64,000 nt of DNA, taken from the NCBI RefSeq assembly GCF_037893015.1, contig NC_133665.1:105119937-105183936 (forward strand). Direction: 5' to 3'. The notes beneath the pieces were generated by a model that worked only from the letters and a program-made list of their open reading frames with translations, did no database searches and was not told where the DNA came from. The stretch's first letter is position 1, and every line of letters starts with the position of its first letter. Below, piece by piece: positions 24,048 through 35,777 of this stretch. The translations under genes and the position numbers were made by a program. Origin of the DNA: Macrotis lagotis. Taxonomy: Eukaryota > Chordata > Mammalia > Peramelemorphia > Peramelidae.

Positions 24048-24366
24048 TTTAAAGAAACATTTTATTTATTGTGAGTTTTATAATTTTTTCCCCTAATCTT
24101 GCTTCCTTCCCCCACCCCCCACAGAAGGCAGTCTGTTAGTCTTTACATTATTTCCATGGTATACATAGATCTAAGTTGAATGTGATGAGAGAGAAATGAT
24201 ATCCTTTAGGAAGAAAAATAAAGTATAAGAGATAGCAAAATTATATAATAGGATAAAGGTTTTTTTTTCCTAAATTGAAGGTAATCGTCGTTGGTCTTTG
24301 TTCAAACTCCACAATTCTTTCTCTGGATACAGATGGTATTCTCCATCACAGATAGCTCAAAATTAT
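24048..24366 (-). mobile_element. L1 LINE 3' end, 5'-truncated
   Basis: Near-consensus copy of the L1 3'UTR block in reverse, ending abruptly at about 24366, where a sense L1 fragment begins. Confidence 0.85.
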
Positions 24367-25292
24367 CAGGTTGGCCAGTATGACAAAAAAGGGAAATGAT
24401 CAATATTGAAGGGGATGTGGGGAAACAAATGTATTGTTGATGGAGTTGTGGACTTATCCAACCCTTCTAGAGAGCAATTTGAAATTATGCCCAAAGGCCT
24501 ATAAAATTGTTCATGTCCTTGGATCCAGTTATACTACTAGATCTGTATCCCAAGAAATCACAACAAAGGGTAAAAAAACCCACATGTACAAAAATATTGA
24601 TAGCAACTCTTTTCAAAGTAGTAAAGATTTGGAACTTGTGGGAGATGCCCATTAGTTGGGGAATGACTGAACAAACTGTGGTATATGAATGTGATGGAAC
24701 ACTATTGTTTTATAAGAAATCATGAGGACAGGACTTAAGAATAGTCTGGAGGAGCCAAGATGGCAACAAGAAGGGATCGAGTCTTAGGGGCTCTCTGAAA
24801 AAAATTTGAAACTAAGGACTCTAACTAAACTTTTGAGACACAGAACCCACAAAGGGACCCAGAGAGGCAGTTCTCCTACTCAAGGTAACCTGAAAAAGAG
24901 CAGAAAGGCTCTGTTCCCCCGGGGTTGGAGGGGGGGGCCCACCCCTCTGGTGGGCCGCCAGAGCGAAAGAACTTCAGCCTCCCAGAGGCAGCCCCAGGGC
25001 GCTGGGAGCTTCAGTTCACAGCAGCGGGGGAGTCTCCTGAGCTGCACCCCAGGGAGCACCGGGCACAAAGTGGGGGAACAGTGGGGGACCTCTGCCAGAG
25101 CGAGCACGTGGAGCCCAGCCCTCAGGGCACACAGGGAGCAGCATGGTCTTTCAGCAGCAGCCCTGTGGCAGAGGAGGGTGCTTAAGGTCATTCACAGACC
25201 AGGAGGGAGGACAGAGCCTCACACACTGAGACCCTTGTGGGAGTATCCCAAAAGCTCAGGAAGCACCGCAAAACCAGGCCCAGGCTGGGAAA

Positions 25293-26402
25293 ATGAGCAA
25301 GCCAAGAAACAAGAGGAAGACCATTGTGAAATATTTGCTTATGAGCCCAAGAAGGATCAAAATATTCAGTCTGAAGATGAGGAAGCACAAGCTCCTGCAT
25401 CTAGACTCCAAGAAAAACAGAAATTGGGCTCAGGTTATGACAGAGCTCAAAAAAAGACTTTGAAAATCAAATGAGGGAGTTAGAAGAAAAACTGGGAAAA
25501 TAAATGAGAAAGATGCAGGAAAAACATGAAAATGAAGTCAGCAGCTTAGTCAAGGAAGTACAAAAAAATACTGAAGAAAATAGCATGCTAAAAACCAGCT
25601 TAGGACAAATGGATAAAACAGTTCAAAAAGTTATGAGGAGAAGAATGCTTTAAAAAGCAAAATTGGCCAGATGGAAAAAGAGATAAGAAAACTCTCTGAG
25701 GAGAACAAATCCTTCAGACAAAGAATAGAATTCAGGGAGATTGATGAATTTACCAGAAATCAGGAATCAATACTTCAAAACCAAAAAAATGAAAAATTAG
25801 AAGAAAATGTGAAATATCTCATTGAAGAAACAACTGCTATGGAAAACAGACTTAGGAAAGATAATTTAAAAATTATTGGAATACCTGAAAGTCATGATCA
25901 GGAAAAGAACCTTGACATCATTTTCAAAGAATTACTACAGGAAAATTGCCCTGATATTCTAGAAGCAGAGGGCAAAATAGAAATGGAGAGAATCCACCAA
26001 TCCCCCCGAGAAAGAGATCCCAAAAAACCAACCCCTAGGAATATCATAGCCAAGTTCCAGAACTCCCAAGTCAAAGAGAAAATATTACAAGCAGCCAGAA
26101 GGACACAGTTCAAATATTGTGGAGCTTCAGTCAGGATCACACAGGACTTAGCAGCAACTACAGTGGAAGCTCGTAGGGCTTGGAATACAATATACTGGAA
26201 GGCAAAAGAGCTTAGAATGCAGCCAAGAATGAACTACCCAGGAAGGCTGAATGTCCTCTTCCAGGGAAAAAGATGGACTTTCAGTGAACCAGGGGAATTT
26301 TAGATGTTCCTTTTGGAATGGCCAGAGCTGAACAGAAGGTTTGATCTTCAGATACAGGACTCAGGTGAAGCATGGAGATTGGAGGAGAGGGGGAAAATAT
26401 GA
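25293..26402 (+). pseudogene. L1 ORF1p pseudogene in half-L1 copy 1
   Basis: About 369 codons in the original frame, from ATGAGCAAGCCAAGAAAC to a TGA at 26400. The N-terminus is basic, followed by a heptad-rich coiled coil, then the RRM-type part (LKIIGIPES) and the C-terminal domain with NIIAKFQ, KEKILQAARR, SVRITQDLAATT and QPRMNYPGRLNVLFQG. ORF1p is the trimeric RNA-binding chaperone of the L1 particle. It is broken by an early single-base frameshift near 25340, an in-frame TAA near 25501, another frameshift near 25636 and a premature TAG at 26301-26303. The longest intact stretch is 25671-26303 (210 residues). Confidence 0.88.
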
Positions 26403-26884
26403 GGGACTTAATGATGATGAACTGCATGTATTCCTGCATAGAAAAATGACACTGATAATACTCATATGAACCTTCTTAGTTAACAGAGCAGGTAGAGGGA
26501 GCTTTTATAGTTGAAGCACAGGAGAAAGCTGAATTCGAAGATAAAATATGGTGTAAAAATGGAGTCAATACAAAGAAAAGGGAAATTTAATGGGAGAAAG
26601 AAAAAGGAGAGGGGGAATAGGAAAGATATTTCATATAATAAGATTTTTTTATTACAATGAGCTATTGCAGTGATATGGAAGGGGGGAGGCAAGGGGGAAT
26701 GAGAGAACCTTTTCTCTCATCAGAGGTGGTTAGGAGAGGAAACAGCATATATACTCAATGGGGTATAGGCATCTGGAGTAAGAAGGAGGGGGGAGCAGGG
26801 GGAAGGGGTGGGGATATGAATAAAGGAAGAGAGGATGGACCATGGGGGGAGAGTGGTCAGATACAACACATTTTCTTTTTTACT

Positions 26885-27024
26885 TCTTTCAAGGGGCTGG
26901 GATTGGATAGCCTGTCCAGGACCATGGGGCCAGGTGGATTCTGGGCCTAAGGGGTGTTATGGGGGCCCAGGGCTTCTTGGCCCCAGGACCAGGGATCTGT
27001 CTGCTGCACCACTCAGCTACCCTA
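26885..27024 (-). mobile_element. Embedded SINE-derived module A (copy 1)
   Basis: aaggggctgggattgg at the tail end and ctgctgcaccactcagctac at the head end align with the antisense WSINE sequence, strongly diverged. The matching module in copy 2 lies at 32957-33095. Confidence 0.65.
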
Positions 27025-27227
27025 CAGCAGAGTCAGAGTGAAAGGAAAGAGAAAATATAGTACATGGTAGTGGAGAAACAAGAAAGGAGGGAGTTGTGAT
27101 CAGCAATGGCAAAGTTGGAAAAATATGGAAGTAACTTTTGTGATGGATTTATTATAAAGAATATGATCCACCCATGACTGAGTTGTTGGTGTTGGAACAA
27201 AGACTGAAGAACATTTTTTATTATTAT

Positions 27228-27328
27228 TATTTGGGGGAGGGTACAGGGCAAATGGGGTTGGGTGGCCTGACTGGGGCTACATAGCCTGGCTCAAGGGCCA
27301 ATGCTCTGTCCACTACCCAGCCACCCCT
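27228..27328 (-). mobile_element. Embedded SINE-derived module B (copy 1, internally deleted)
   Basis: cagggcaaatggggttgggt and ctctgtccactacccagcca are antisense SINE ends. About 45 bp of the middle, present in copy 2 at 32607-32745, are missing here. Confidence 0.75.
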
Positions 27329-27374
27329 ACTATTATTACTACTTTATTTTATTTTGGGTCTTTTTTTTTTCTTC

Positions 27375-27520
27375 GTTTTGGTTTTTGCAGGGCAGTGGGG
27401 ATCGGGTGGCTTGCATGTCACACGGCTGGGTGATTGTTGGGTCTATGGGGCTGGACGTGGGCTTGGGTGCTCATGGCTCCAGGGCTGGTGCTTCATCCAT
27501 TGCGCCACCTGGCCATACCT
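27375..27520 (-). mobile_element. Embedded SINE-derived module C (copy 1)
   Basis: ggtttttgcagggcagtggg through to ccattgcgccacctggcc is a full-length antisense SINE. Most differences from the genomic SINE are A-to-G on this strand. It is nearly identical to 32415-32565 in copy 2. Confidence 0.85.
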
Positions 27521-28609
27521 ACAATTATTAGTATTATTTTTTTTTATTTTAATTTTTTTCTCTCCCCTTTACTTTATCGCTCAATCAAGTCTATATTCAT
27601 GAGGGGGAAGAGGGTATTTTGTTTACTCTTAAACAAGAGTATTTTATTAATGTATAAAAAAAGCATTTGTACAAAATGAGAATAAAAAAAAAAGAATAGT
27701 CTGGAAAGACTTGCATAAACTGACGCTGAGTGAAGTGAAAAGAACCAGAACATTATATACACTAACAGCAACATTGGATGATGATCAACTATGTGGTCTT
27801 GTACATTTCAGTAGTGTAATAATCAAAGACAATTTGAGAAGACTTGTGATGGAAAAATGTCATCCATTTCCAGAGCAGGAACTGTGGAATTTAAATGTAG
27901 ACCAAAATTAATATCTTCAATTTTTAAAACTTGTTTTATGTATTATGTCTTTTGTTTTCTCTCTAATATTTTTTCCTATATGGAGTTGATTCTTCTTTCG
28001 CAACATGATTAATATGGATTTATGTTTAGCATGATTATACATGTATACCTTATATTAAATTGCTTTCAATTGGGGGAGGAGAGGGGAGTGAGGGAGAAAA
28101 ATATAAAACTCAAAACCTTGCAAAAATGATTAGTAAAAATTATAATTACATGTAGTTGGAAAAATAAATAAATAAAATATTTTAAAAATTATTCTAAAAC
28201 AATACCAGGAATTCTCTTGATATTTTATTAATAATGATTATTGTAGTTTAAACGGATACCTAGTGGAATGCTGGTGGCACTATACTGAGGATGAAGAAGA
28301 CAGTAGTGAAATGGTTGTTTGTCAATTAGATATGTTTGGAAACAGCATTGAATTTGGAGCCTAAGAGCATTCAATTATAAATTTATTGCTTATATTAGAA
28401 TGTGAATTCTTTGAGAACAGACTGTCTTGCTTAAATAGGTGCTCAATAAGTACTTTTTAAATTCATTCATTCGGTATCCTCTGGTTAGCTTATAAATAAT
28501 TTTCCTTGTCCATTAAATGAAGGGTTGAACTCAATGATCTCTAAATACTGTGACTCCAGAATTTAATTGGCTCAAAATATCTCTTAATTTGAAGCATATA
28601 TTACTCTTT

Positions 28610-28774
28610 TTTTTTTTTATTTTTTTGCAAGGCAATGGGGTTAAGTGGCTTGCTCAAGGCCACACGGCTAGGTGATTATTAAGTATCTGAGGTTGGATTT
28701 GAACCCAGGTACTCCTGACTCCAAGGCTGGTGCTCTATCCACTGCGCCACCTATCCGCCCTATTTTTTTTTTTA
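28610..28774 (-). mobile_element. WSINE1-type SINE next to an IHO1 splice acceptor
   Basis: Reverse full-length copy flanked by atattactcttt at 28598-28609 and 28775-28786. Its boundary is 30 bp from coding exon 2, so the duplicated target now forms part of that exon's pyrimidine tract. Confidence 0.95.
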
Positions 28775-28804
28775 ATATTACTCTTTATTTTTATTTTATT
28801 CCAG

Positions 28805-28976
28805 GACCAATAAATCATCTAGCTGGAATAATAATGTTGATTGCTCCAACCTCACTGATTCCCAGTTCCTCTTTGGGTCCCAGTTCTATCCAGAGAATTC
28901 ACAATCAATTTCAGCACCTTTGGACTTCAATCCCTCCTTGAGACATGCCAAAACTTCACAACAGAATTCTGAGGAT
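28805..28976 (+). CDS. IHO1: IHO1 (CCDC36) coding exon 2
   Basis: 172-nt exon between attttattccag (AG at 28803-28804) and gtaagt at 28977. Entering phase 2 joins GG of the first exon to G, giving glycine 19, followed by 57 codons (residues 20-76) and a phase-0 end. The reading frame is fully open. The product contains S-W-N-N-N, a conserved block DSQFLFGSQFYPEN, then SAPLDF and a serine/glutamine-rich end (TSQQNSED). This agrees with the N-terminal region of mammalian IHO1 as I remember it, which is disordered and low-complexity upstream of the coiled coil. Because the length is not a multiple of three, skipping would shift the frame. The exon lies between two large inverted half-L1 copies and directly downstream of a SINE. 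Confidence 0.92.
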
Positions 28977-29094
28977 GTAAGTCTGATTTACATAATTTGT
29001 TTGCAATCATTTCACCATTCTTATGGAAAGTAGGATATATGTTTTTTGTTTTGTTTTGTTTTGTTTTTGCAGTGGGAGACCTTGATCTTTTATA

Positions 29095-29255
29095 TCTGAG
29101 GTCTTTAAGTTTTACAATTTTCCCCCTATTCTTGCTTCCCTCCCCCCTCACCCCCCCACAGAAGGCAGTCTGTTAGTCTTTACATTGTCTATAGTCTATA
29201 GTCTATACATGGTATACATTGATCTAAGTTGAATGTGATGAGAGAGAAATCAAGT
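29095..29255 (-). mobile_element. L1 LINE 3' end fragment
   Basis: Antisense L1 3'UTR block beginning 120 bp downstream of coding exon 2. A small ctatagt triplication near 29190 is private to this copy. Confidence 0.8.
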
Positions 29256-29827
29256 ATGTATGTTTTTTAAAAATTGTTTAAATAGTCTTAGGAAGTATAC
29301 ATCTCAAAGAATAATATTTCAAGAGAATTTACTAAATTGATGAGTGATTTGCTTGCTTAGATGTAATGGAAAAACAATTTATTTTTGTAGTTACTTTTGT
29401 TATGTAATAATGGAATTATGCCAAATATGTTTGGGCTTCAGCTTTTCTTGGGGAAAGTCAAATATTGCATTACTTTTTCTGAGACCAGTAATGCAATTTT
29501 GCTTATAAGATTTTGTAGAGGGAGGCTTACTGAGAGGTGCTTGGTAATATAGTAATATGTATTTTTCTTCTTGACAACAAAATTTTCTAAGAAGCTCCAG
29601 GTGATTTGTAGACTTTAGATATTGCCTCTTTCTAAAAGATTCACTTAAAGAAAGTGAATATTCAGAGGAGACAAATGAGACATAGTGGAGAGATTTGTCC
29701 ATTTATATTATGTGACTCAGTACCTATACCCAGAATAGCTTCTAAATCTCTTAAATCTTTAATCATTGTTAATTAGTCTGTTTTTTTGCTCCCTAGTGTT
29801 CACTGTTGCACCGATTAAATTGAGAGA

Positions 29828-29874
29828 CAGAAAGAGAAAAGGAGAGAGAGGAGGAGGAGGAGGAGGAGGAGGAG

Positions 29875-29938
<64 letters not shown>
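29828..29938. repeat. 111-bp pure purine tract, (GGA)n(GA)n
   Basis: From agaaagagaaaagg through eight to nine GGA units and about 25 GA units to gagaaa, the + strand has no pyrimidine. Mirror symmetry makes intramolecular triplex formation possible. Confidence 0.95.
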
Positions 29939-29941
<3 letters not shown>

Positions 29942-30400
29942 CATGATGCATTTGTGTGGGACAAATGCCACTTAAATAAATTTTGGAGATCTCTCAAGGT
30001 ATGAAGAGAACGGGCCATAATCAATCACAGAGATTGAAGCAAAAGCAAAAGGCCCAAGAATCACATTTATCCTAACTCAATTCCAGCCCCACACTGACCC
30101 ACCCTCATTAATGAGGAATGTGGTTTTACAATCTAGACTGCAAGATAATCTAAGGAAAAGAGCATAAAATTCAAACTGAAACCAGATAATCTCTTCAACC
30201 CCAGGGATTGAATGGTCATCCCAACTTCTACAGATAAAGTGGGGTTAGTTGACTCTTCACCAATATTCCAGAGGTTGCTTTGTCAAGGGAGGAGAGACAC
30301 ATAGTTATCTATTCTCCAATCTATAATATTCAACTGAAGAAATCTCAGACTTTATTCCACTCACATTGGAAATAGCATTGGAGGGTGGTGAGGTGATGAG

Positions 30401-30550
30401 GTGGTGAGGTGGCGCAGTGGATAGAGCACTGGTCCTGGAGTCAGGAGTATCTGAGTTCAAATCCAGTCTCAGACACCTAATAATTACCTAGGTGTGTGGC
30501 CTTGGGCAAGCCACTTAACTCCATTTGCCTTGCAAAAAAAACAAACAAAC
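30401..30550 (+). mobile_element. WSINE1-type SINE
   Basis: ggtgaggtggcgcagtggat to ccttgcaaaaaaaacaaaca. The first bases are altered by a small gaggtggtgaggtgg stutter. Confidence 0.92.
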
Positions 30551-31644
30551 CAGGAAATGGCTTTGGACTTGGTTTCAGGAAAGCTGGGTTCAGTTCTTTG
30601 CTCTATTACTTCCTGGTTTTGAGTAAACTATTTTCTAAATTTTAATGCCTCAAAGAAATGTAAGTTATCATTTATTATAATATTTTTCAGGTTCACCTTT
30701 GCATTTGATGAAGGTTTAGTGACTTAAGGACCTAGATCATAAACTAAACCCTCCAGAGGAATTTCAGTGCTAAAATTGAGACCCAAGTTAATGTACTTCT
30801 CAAGGCATATAAACTTTGAGTTTGGATTATGAAGGCAGAAAAGAAACTTGTCAATTGTGTATGTCATTGAGATGTTTTTGATAGAGACCTATCAACACAA
30901 TTACTGAGTTGCATCTGAGCAGGAGCAATTAAAATTAAATAAATACATGAAATGTAACCTACCACTTTCCCAAACACTACTATTAAGAATTCACTGTTGT
31001 TTCCTGAAATGTATACAGTTGGCATTAAGCCATTTCATCTGAAAGATTTTTACATCCCTTAGTACTGCATTAGAAGCTTAACTGGGCAAAAAGAGCTCCA
31101 TTTCATATTTTTTCAATTAACAGATATTTGTTTTTTCTAAAGTTCCCTCAATCTCCATACAATCCCCTTTTTCTAGTCCCATCTGAAAAAAAGAGAAAAA
31201 CAAAACCCTGTAACACAACATGTATAATCAAGCAAAACAAATGTACTCATTGGCCATATCAAAAATATATGCCTTAATTTGAATCTTAAGTTTATCACCA
31301 TTCTTGGCAGGAGTTGTACAGCATGTTTCATCATAGGTTCTCTGGAATTGTAGTTGTTCACTGTGTTGATTAGAGTTCTTTTTAAGATCCTTCAAAGTTG
31401 TTTGCCTTTATATTGTTGTTGTACTATATATTTGTTTTATTGGTTCTGATTACTTTATTCTACATTATATCATGTAAGTATTATCATTTCTTATGACCCA
31501 ATAATATTCCATTATATTAATGTACAATAATTTGCTTAGCCATTCTTCAGTTGATGGATACTTCCTTATTTTCCATTTCTTTGCCATTATAAAATAGCTA
31601 CCTGCTATTTGCATATAAAGATCCATTACCTTTTTAATTTCTTT

Positions 31645-32174
<530 letters not shown>

Positions 32175-32414
32175 TCAAAAACTGTACCAGTTAGTGCCTT
32201 TTAATCATAGTAGCTCAACCAACAGTTCATTAATTTTCCTGTTTTCTTTTTTCTTTTTTATTCTCATTTTGTACAAATGTTTTTTTACATCAATAAAATA
32301 TTCTTCTTTAAGAGTAAACGAAATACCCCCTCGCCCATGAATATAGACTTGCTTGAGCGATAAAGTAAAGGGGAGAGAAAAAAAATTAAAATAAAAAAAT
32401 TATACTAATAATTG

Positions 32415-32565
32415 TAGGTATGGCCAGGTGGTGCAATGGATGAAGCACCAGCCCTGGAGCCACGAGCACCCAAGCCCACATCCAGCCCCCTACACCCAAC
32501 AATCACCCAGCCATGTGACATGCAAGCCACCCAATCCCCACTGCCCTGCAAAAACCAAAAAGAAG
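32415..32565 (+). mobile_element. Embedded SINE-derived module C (copy 2)
   Basis: ggccaggtggtgcaatggat to ccctgcaaaaacc on the + strand. It shares nearly all its derived changes with module C of copy 1. Confidence 0.85.
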
Positions 32566-32606
32566 AAAAAAAAAAGACCCAAAATAAAATAAAGTAGTAA
32601 TAATAG

Positions 32607-32745
32607 TAGGGGTGGCTGGGTAGTGGACAGAGCATTGGCCCTTGAGCCAGGAGTACCCAGGTCCAAATCCAGCCTCAGACACCCAAAGATCACCCTGTTT
32701 TGTGGCCCCAGGCAGGCCACCCAGCCCCATTTGCCCTGCACCCCC
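32607..32745 (+). mobile_element. Embedded SINE-derived module B (copy 2, full length)
   Basis: ggggtggctgggtagtggac to gccccatttgccctgcac, including the middle part missing in copy 1. Confidence 0.85.
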
Positions 32746-32956
32746 CAAAAATAATAATAATAAAAATTGTGCTTCAGTCTTTGTTCCAACACCAACAACT
32801 CTGTCATGGGTGGATCACATTCTTTATGGTAAGTCCATTGCAAAAGTTACTTCCATATTTTTCCAGTGTTGCCATTGCTGATCGCAACTCCCTCCTTTCA
32901 TATTTCTCCACTACCATGTACTATATTTCTCTCTCCTTTCACTCTGACTCTGCTGT

Positions 32957-33095
32957 AGGGTAGCTGAGTGGTGCAGCAGATAGATCCCTGGTCCTGGGGC
33001 CAAGAGGCCCTGAGCCCCATACCACCCCTTAGGCCCAGAATCCACCTGGCCTTATGGTTCTGGACAGGCCTTCCAATCCCAGCCCCTTGCAAGAA
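32957..33095 (+). mobile_element. Embedded SINE-derived module A (copy 2)
   Basis: gggtagctgagtggtgcagc to agccccttgcaag. It interrupts a half-L1 3' region that is continuous in the older relative near 40240. Confidence 0.7.
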
Positions 33096-33579
33096 GTAAA
33101 AAAGAAAATGTGTTATATCTGACCACTCTTCCCCCATGGTCCATCCTCTCCTCCATGACTCACATCCCCCATCTTCCTCCTGTCCCCCCCTCTCCTTCTT
33201 ACTCCAGATGTCTATACCCCATTGAGTATATATGCTGTTTCCTCTCCTAGCCACCTCTGATGAGAGAAAAGGTTCCCTCATTCCCTCTTGCCTCCCCCCT
33301 TCCATATCATTGCAATAGCTCATTGTAACAAAGAAAAATCTTATTATATGAAATATCTTGGCCTATTCCCCCTCTCTTTTTTCTTTCTCCCATTACATTT
33401 CCCTTTTTTTCTATTGACTTCATTTTTACACCATATTTTATCTTCGAATTCAGCCTTCTCCTGTGCTTCAACTATAAAAGCTCCCTCTACCTGCTCTATT
33501 AACAGAGAAGGTTCATATGAGTATTATCAGTGTCATTTTTCTATGCAGAAATACATGCAGTTCATCATCATTAAGTCCC

Positions 33580-34695
33580 TCATATTTTCCCCCTCTCCTC
33601 CAATCTCCATGCTTCACCTGAGTCCTGTATCTGAAGATCAAACCTTCTGTTCAGCTCTGGCCATTCCAAAAGGAACATTTGAAATTTCCCTGGTTCATTG
33701 AAAGTCCATCTTTTTCCCTGGAAGAGGACATTCAGCCTTCCTGGGTAGTTCATTCTTGGCTGCATTCTAAGCTCTTTTACCTTCCAGTATATTGTATTCC
33801 AAGCCCTATGAGCTTCCAATGTAGTTGCTGCTAAGTCCTGTGTGATCCTAACTGCAGCTCCACGATATTTGAACTGTGTCCTTCTCACTGCTTATAATAT
33901 TTTCTCTTTGACTTGGGAGTTCTGGAACTTGGCTATGATATTCCCAGGGGTTGGTTTTTTGGGATCTCTTTCTCGGGGGGATCGGTGGATTCTCTCCATT
34001 TCTATTTTGCCCTCTGCTTCTAGAATATCAGGGCAATTTTCCTGTAGTAATTCTTTGAAAATGATGTCAAGGTTCTTTTCCTGATCATGACTTTCAGGTA
34101 TTCCAATAATTTTTAAATTATCTTTTCTAAGTCTGTTTTCCATAGCAGTTGTTTTTTCAATGAGATATTTCACATTTTCTTCTAATTTTTCATTTTTTTT
34201 GGTTTTGAAGTATTAATTCCTGATTTCTGGTAAATTCATCAATCTCCCTGAATTCTATTCTTTGTCTAAAGGATTTGTTCTCCTCAGAGAGTTTTCTTAT
34301 CTCTTTTTCCATCTGGCCAATTTTGCTTTTTAAAGCATTCTTCTCCTCAATAACTTTTTGAACTGTTTTATCCATTTGACCTAAGCTGGTTTTTAGCATG
34401 CTATTTTCTTCAGCATTTTTTTTTGGATTTCCTTGACTAAGCTGCTGACTTCATTTTCATGTTTTTCCTTCATCTCTCTCCTTTCTTTTCCCAGTTTTTC
34501 TTCCAACTCCCTCATTTGATTTTCAAAGTCTTTTTTGAGCTCTGTCATAGCCTGAGCCCAATTTCTGTTTTTCTTGGAGTCTTTAGATGCAGGAGCTTGT
34601 GCTTCCTCATCTTCAGACTGAGTATTTTGATCCTTCTTGGGCTCATTTGCAAAATATTTCTCAATAGTGTTCCTCTTATTTTTCTGCTTGCTCAT
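33580..34695 (-). pseudogene. L1 ORF1p pseudogene in half-L1 copy 2
   Basis: The original frame spans about 371 codons. Four readable pieces in order are: the basic N-terminus plus first coiled coil (34695-34393), more coiled coil (34399-34190), the RRM-type region with LKIIGIPESHDQ (34173-33892), and the C-terminal domain with AAVRITQDLAATTLEA and QPRMNYPGRLN, then a tail ending GEAWRLEERGKI (33888-33580). Frameshifts near 34395 and 34180 and a stop near 33890 separate them. The tail here is intact, which shows that the premature stop in copy 1 is private to that copy. Confidence 0.88.
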
Positions 34696-35777
34696 TTTCC
34701 CAGCCTGGGCCTAGTTTTGGGGTGCTTCCTGAGCTTTTGGGATACTCCCACAAGGGTCTCAGTGTGTGAGGCTCTGTCCTCCCTCCTGGTCTGTGAATGA
34801 CCATAAGCGCCCCACTCTGCCACGGGGCTGAGGTGGGGGGGGGGCCCTGCTGTTCTATGGGGGGGGGGGGCCTAGACTGGGATCAGGATCTGAATGTGGT
34901 CAGAGCCCCAGAGTCCTGTTCTAGGGGCAGAGGATAGAGCTCTGCTATCTCTTGTCAATCCCCTCCCTCAGCTCAATGGGCTCGTGCCCTGAAGGCTCCT
35001 GCTTACCAGCTCCACCTGCTTCTGTTTCTGGATCTGGGCTGCCAAAAGACCAAGCTGCTTGCTGTGTGCCCTGAGGGCTTGGCTCCACTTGCTTGCTCTG
35101 ACAGAGGTCCCCCTGCTGTTCCCCCACTTTGTGCCCAGTGCTCCCCAGGGTGTAGCTCAGGAGACTCCCCCACTGCTGTGAGCTGGGGCTCCCAGCTCCC
35201 TGGGGCTGCCTCTGGGAGGCTGAAGTTCTTTCGCTCTGGCAGGCCACCCCTCTGCTGGGCCACCCCTCCGACCCCGGGGAGCAGAGCCTTTCTGCTCTTT
35301 TCCAGGTTACCTTGAGTAGGAGAACTGCCTTTCTGGGTCCCTTTGTGGGTTCTGTCTCCTGAAAGTTTAGTTAGAGTCCTTAGTTTAGAAGTTTTATCAG
35401 AGAGCGCCTAAGACTGAATCCTTTCTTGTCTCCATCTTGGCTCTGCCCCCCAACAATTCAATTTTCCTGTTTTCTTATAGTCCCTCCAATATTTGTCATT
35501 TTTATATGGTTATTAAAGACTTAGATTAAAGGCTTTGAAAATTATCCCTTTATAATCTTCCAATTCTGGAATGACTTGCTTTCTTATAAATTTGAATTAG
35601 TTCCTTATTTATGTTAGAAATGAGATTTTTATCAGAGATGCTTGCTGCAAATACTTTAAGCAGGAAACTCTTTGGTTTTATGCAAAAGCTTTTAATCATT
35701 CACAGTTTTAAGTGTTTATTGTGTAACTACCCTCCATCCTATTCTTTTATATTTTTTCTTTTCTTGGATCCCCCTTC

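Larger units (their letters stand above)
24751..27691 (+). mobile_element. Half-L1 (HAL1-like) composite element, copy 1
   Basis: Complete 2.9-kb retrotransposon. It is flanked by an exact 14-bp duplication, aagaatagtctgga, at 24737-24750 and 27692-27705, and ends in gagaataaa plus poly(A). The 5' end ggagccaagatgg carries the YY1-type CAAGATGG motif found at L1 5' ends. A GC-rich 5'UTR of about 540 bp is followed by a degenerate L1 ORF1 (25293-26402). There is no ORF2; instead about 1.3 kb contains three antisense SINE-derived modules. It needs L1 ORF2 enzyme in trans. The inverted copy at 32249-35459 has the same architecture, so the structure is that of a family and not a private deletion. 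Confidence 0.88.
24367..28190 (+). mobile_element. L1 LINE 3' end, split by a half-L1 insertion
   Basis: The L1 ORF2 C-terminal region and 3'UTR in sense. The first part is 24367-24736 (gaggggatgtggggaaacaa, aaattatgcccaaaggccta) and it resumes at 27706 (gacttgcataaactgacgct) to an A-rich end with several aataaa motifs near 28180. Both halves join seamlessly if 24751-27705 is removed. Confidence 0.9.
21705..28804 (+). other. IHO1: IHO1 intron between coding exons 1 and 2
   Basis: 7.1-kb intron, phase 2, GT at 21705 and AG at 28803-28804. It holds L2-type fragments near 21780-22270, a 103-bp tandem duplication, unique AT-rich DNA at 22600-24040, and then a nested L1/half-L1 block (24048-28190). 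Confidence 0.85.
32249..35459 (-). mobile_element. Half-L1 (HAL1-like) composite element, copy 2
   Basis: Inverted counterpart of the element at 24751-27691 and about 3.2 kb long. Its 5' end at about 35450 again reads gagccaagatgg on the minus strand; its 3' end at 32249 is A-rich with aataaaa. A 17-bp exact duplication, aattttcctgttttctt, flanks it at 32232-32248 and 35460-35476; similarity (ccaacaattc versus ccaacagttc) extends the likely duplication to about 27 bp. It has the same order of 5'UTR, ORF1 and three antisense SINE modules, without ORF2. Identity to copy 1 is high by eye, so the two are from one young subfamily. Confidence 0.88.

Noticed and set aside
24048-24736. Back-to-back L1 pieces as a twin-priming inversion
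   Set aside because: The inverted part is L1 3'UTR rather than the upstream part of the same element, so two independent insertions fit better.
24806-25474. 222-codon open frame
   Set aside because: It is the half-L1 5'UTR read through into the shifted ORF1 start, not an independent gene.
29815-30024. Open frames across the purine tract and the TG repeat at 15651-15866
   Set aside because: Products are simple-sequence runs of Arg/Glu, Leu/Ser or Cys/Val; artefacts of microsatellites.
34845-34872. Long G runs as a G-quadruplex switch
   Set aside because: They are part of the half-L1 5'UTR; runs of G at this length are also prone to assembly error, so no function is claimed.
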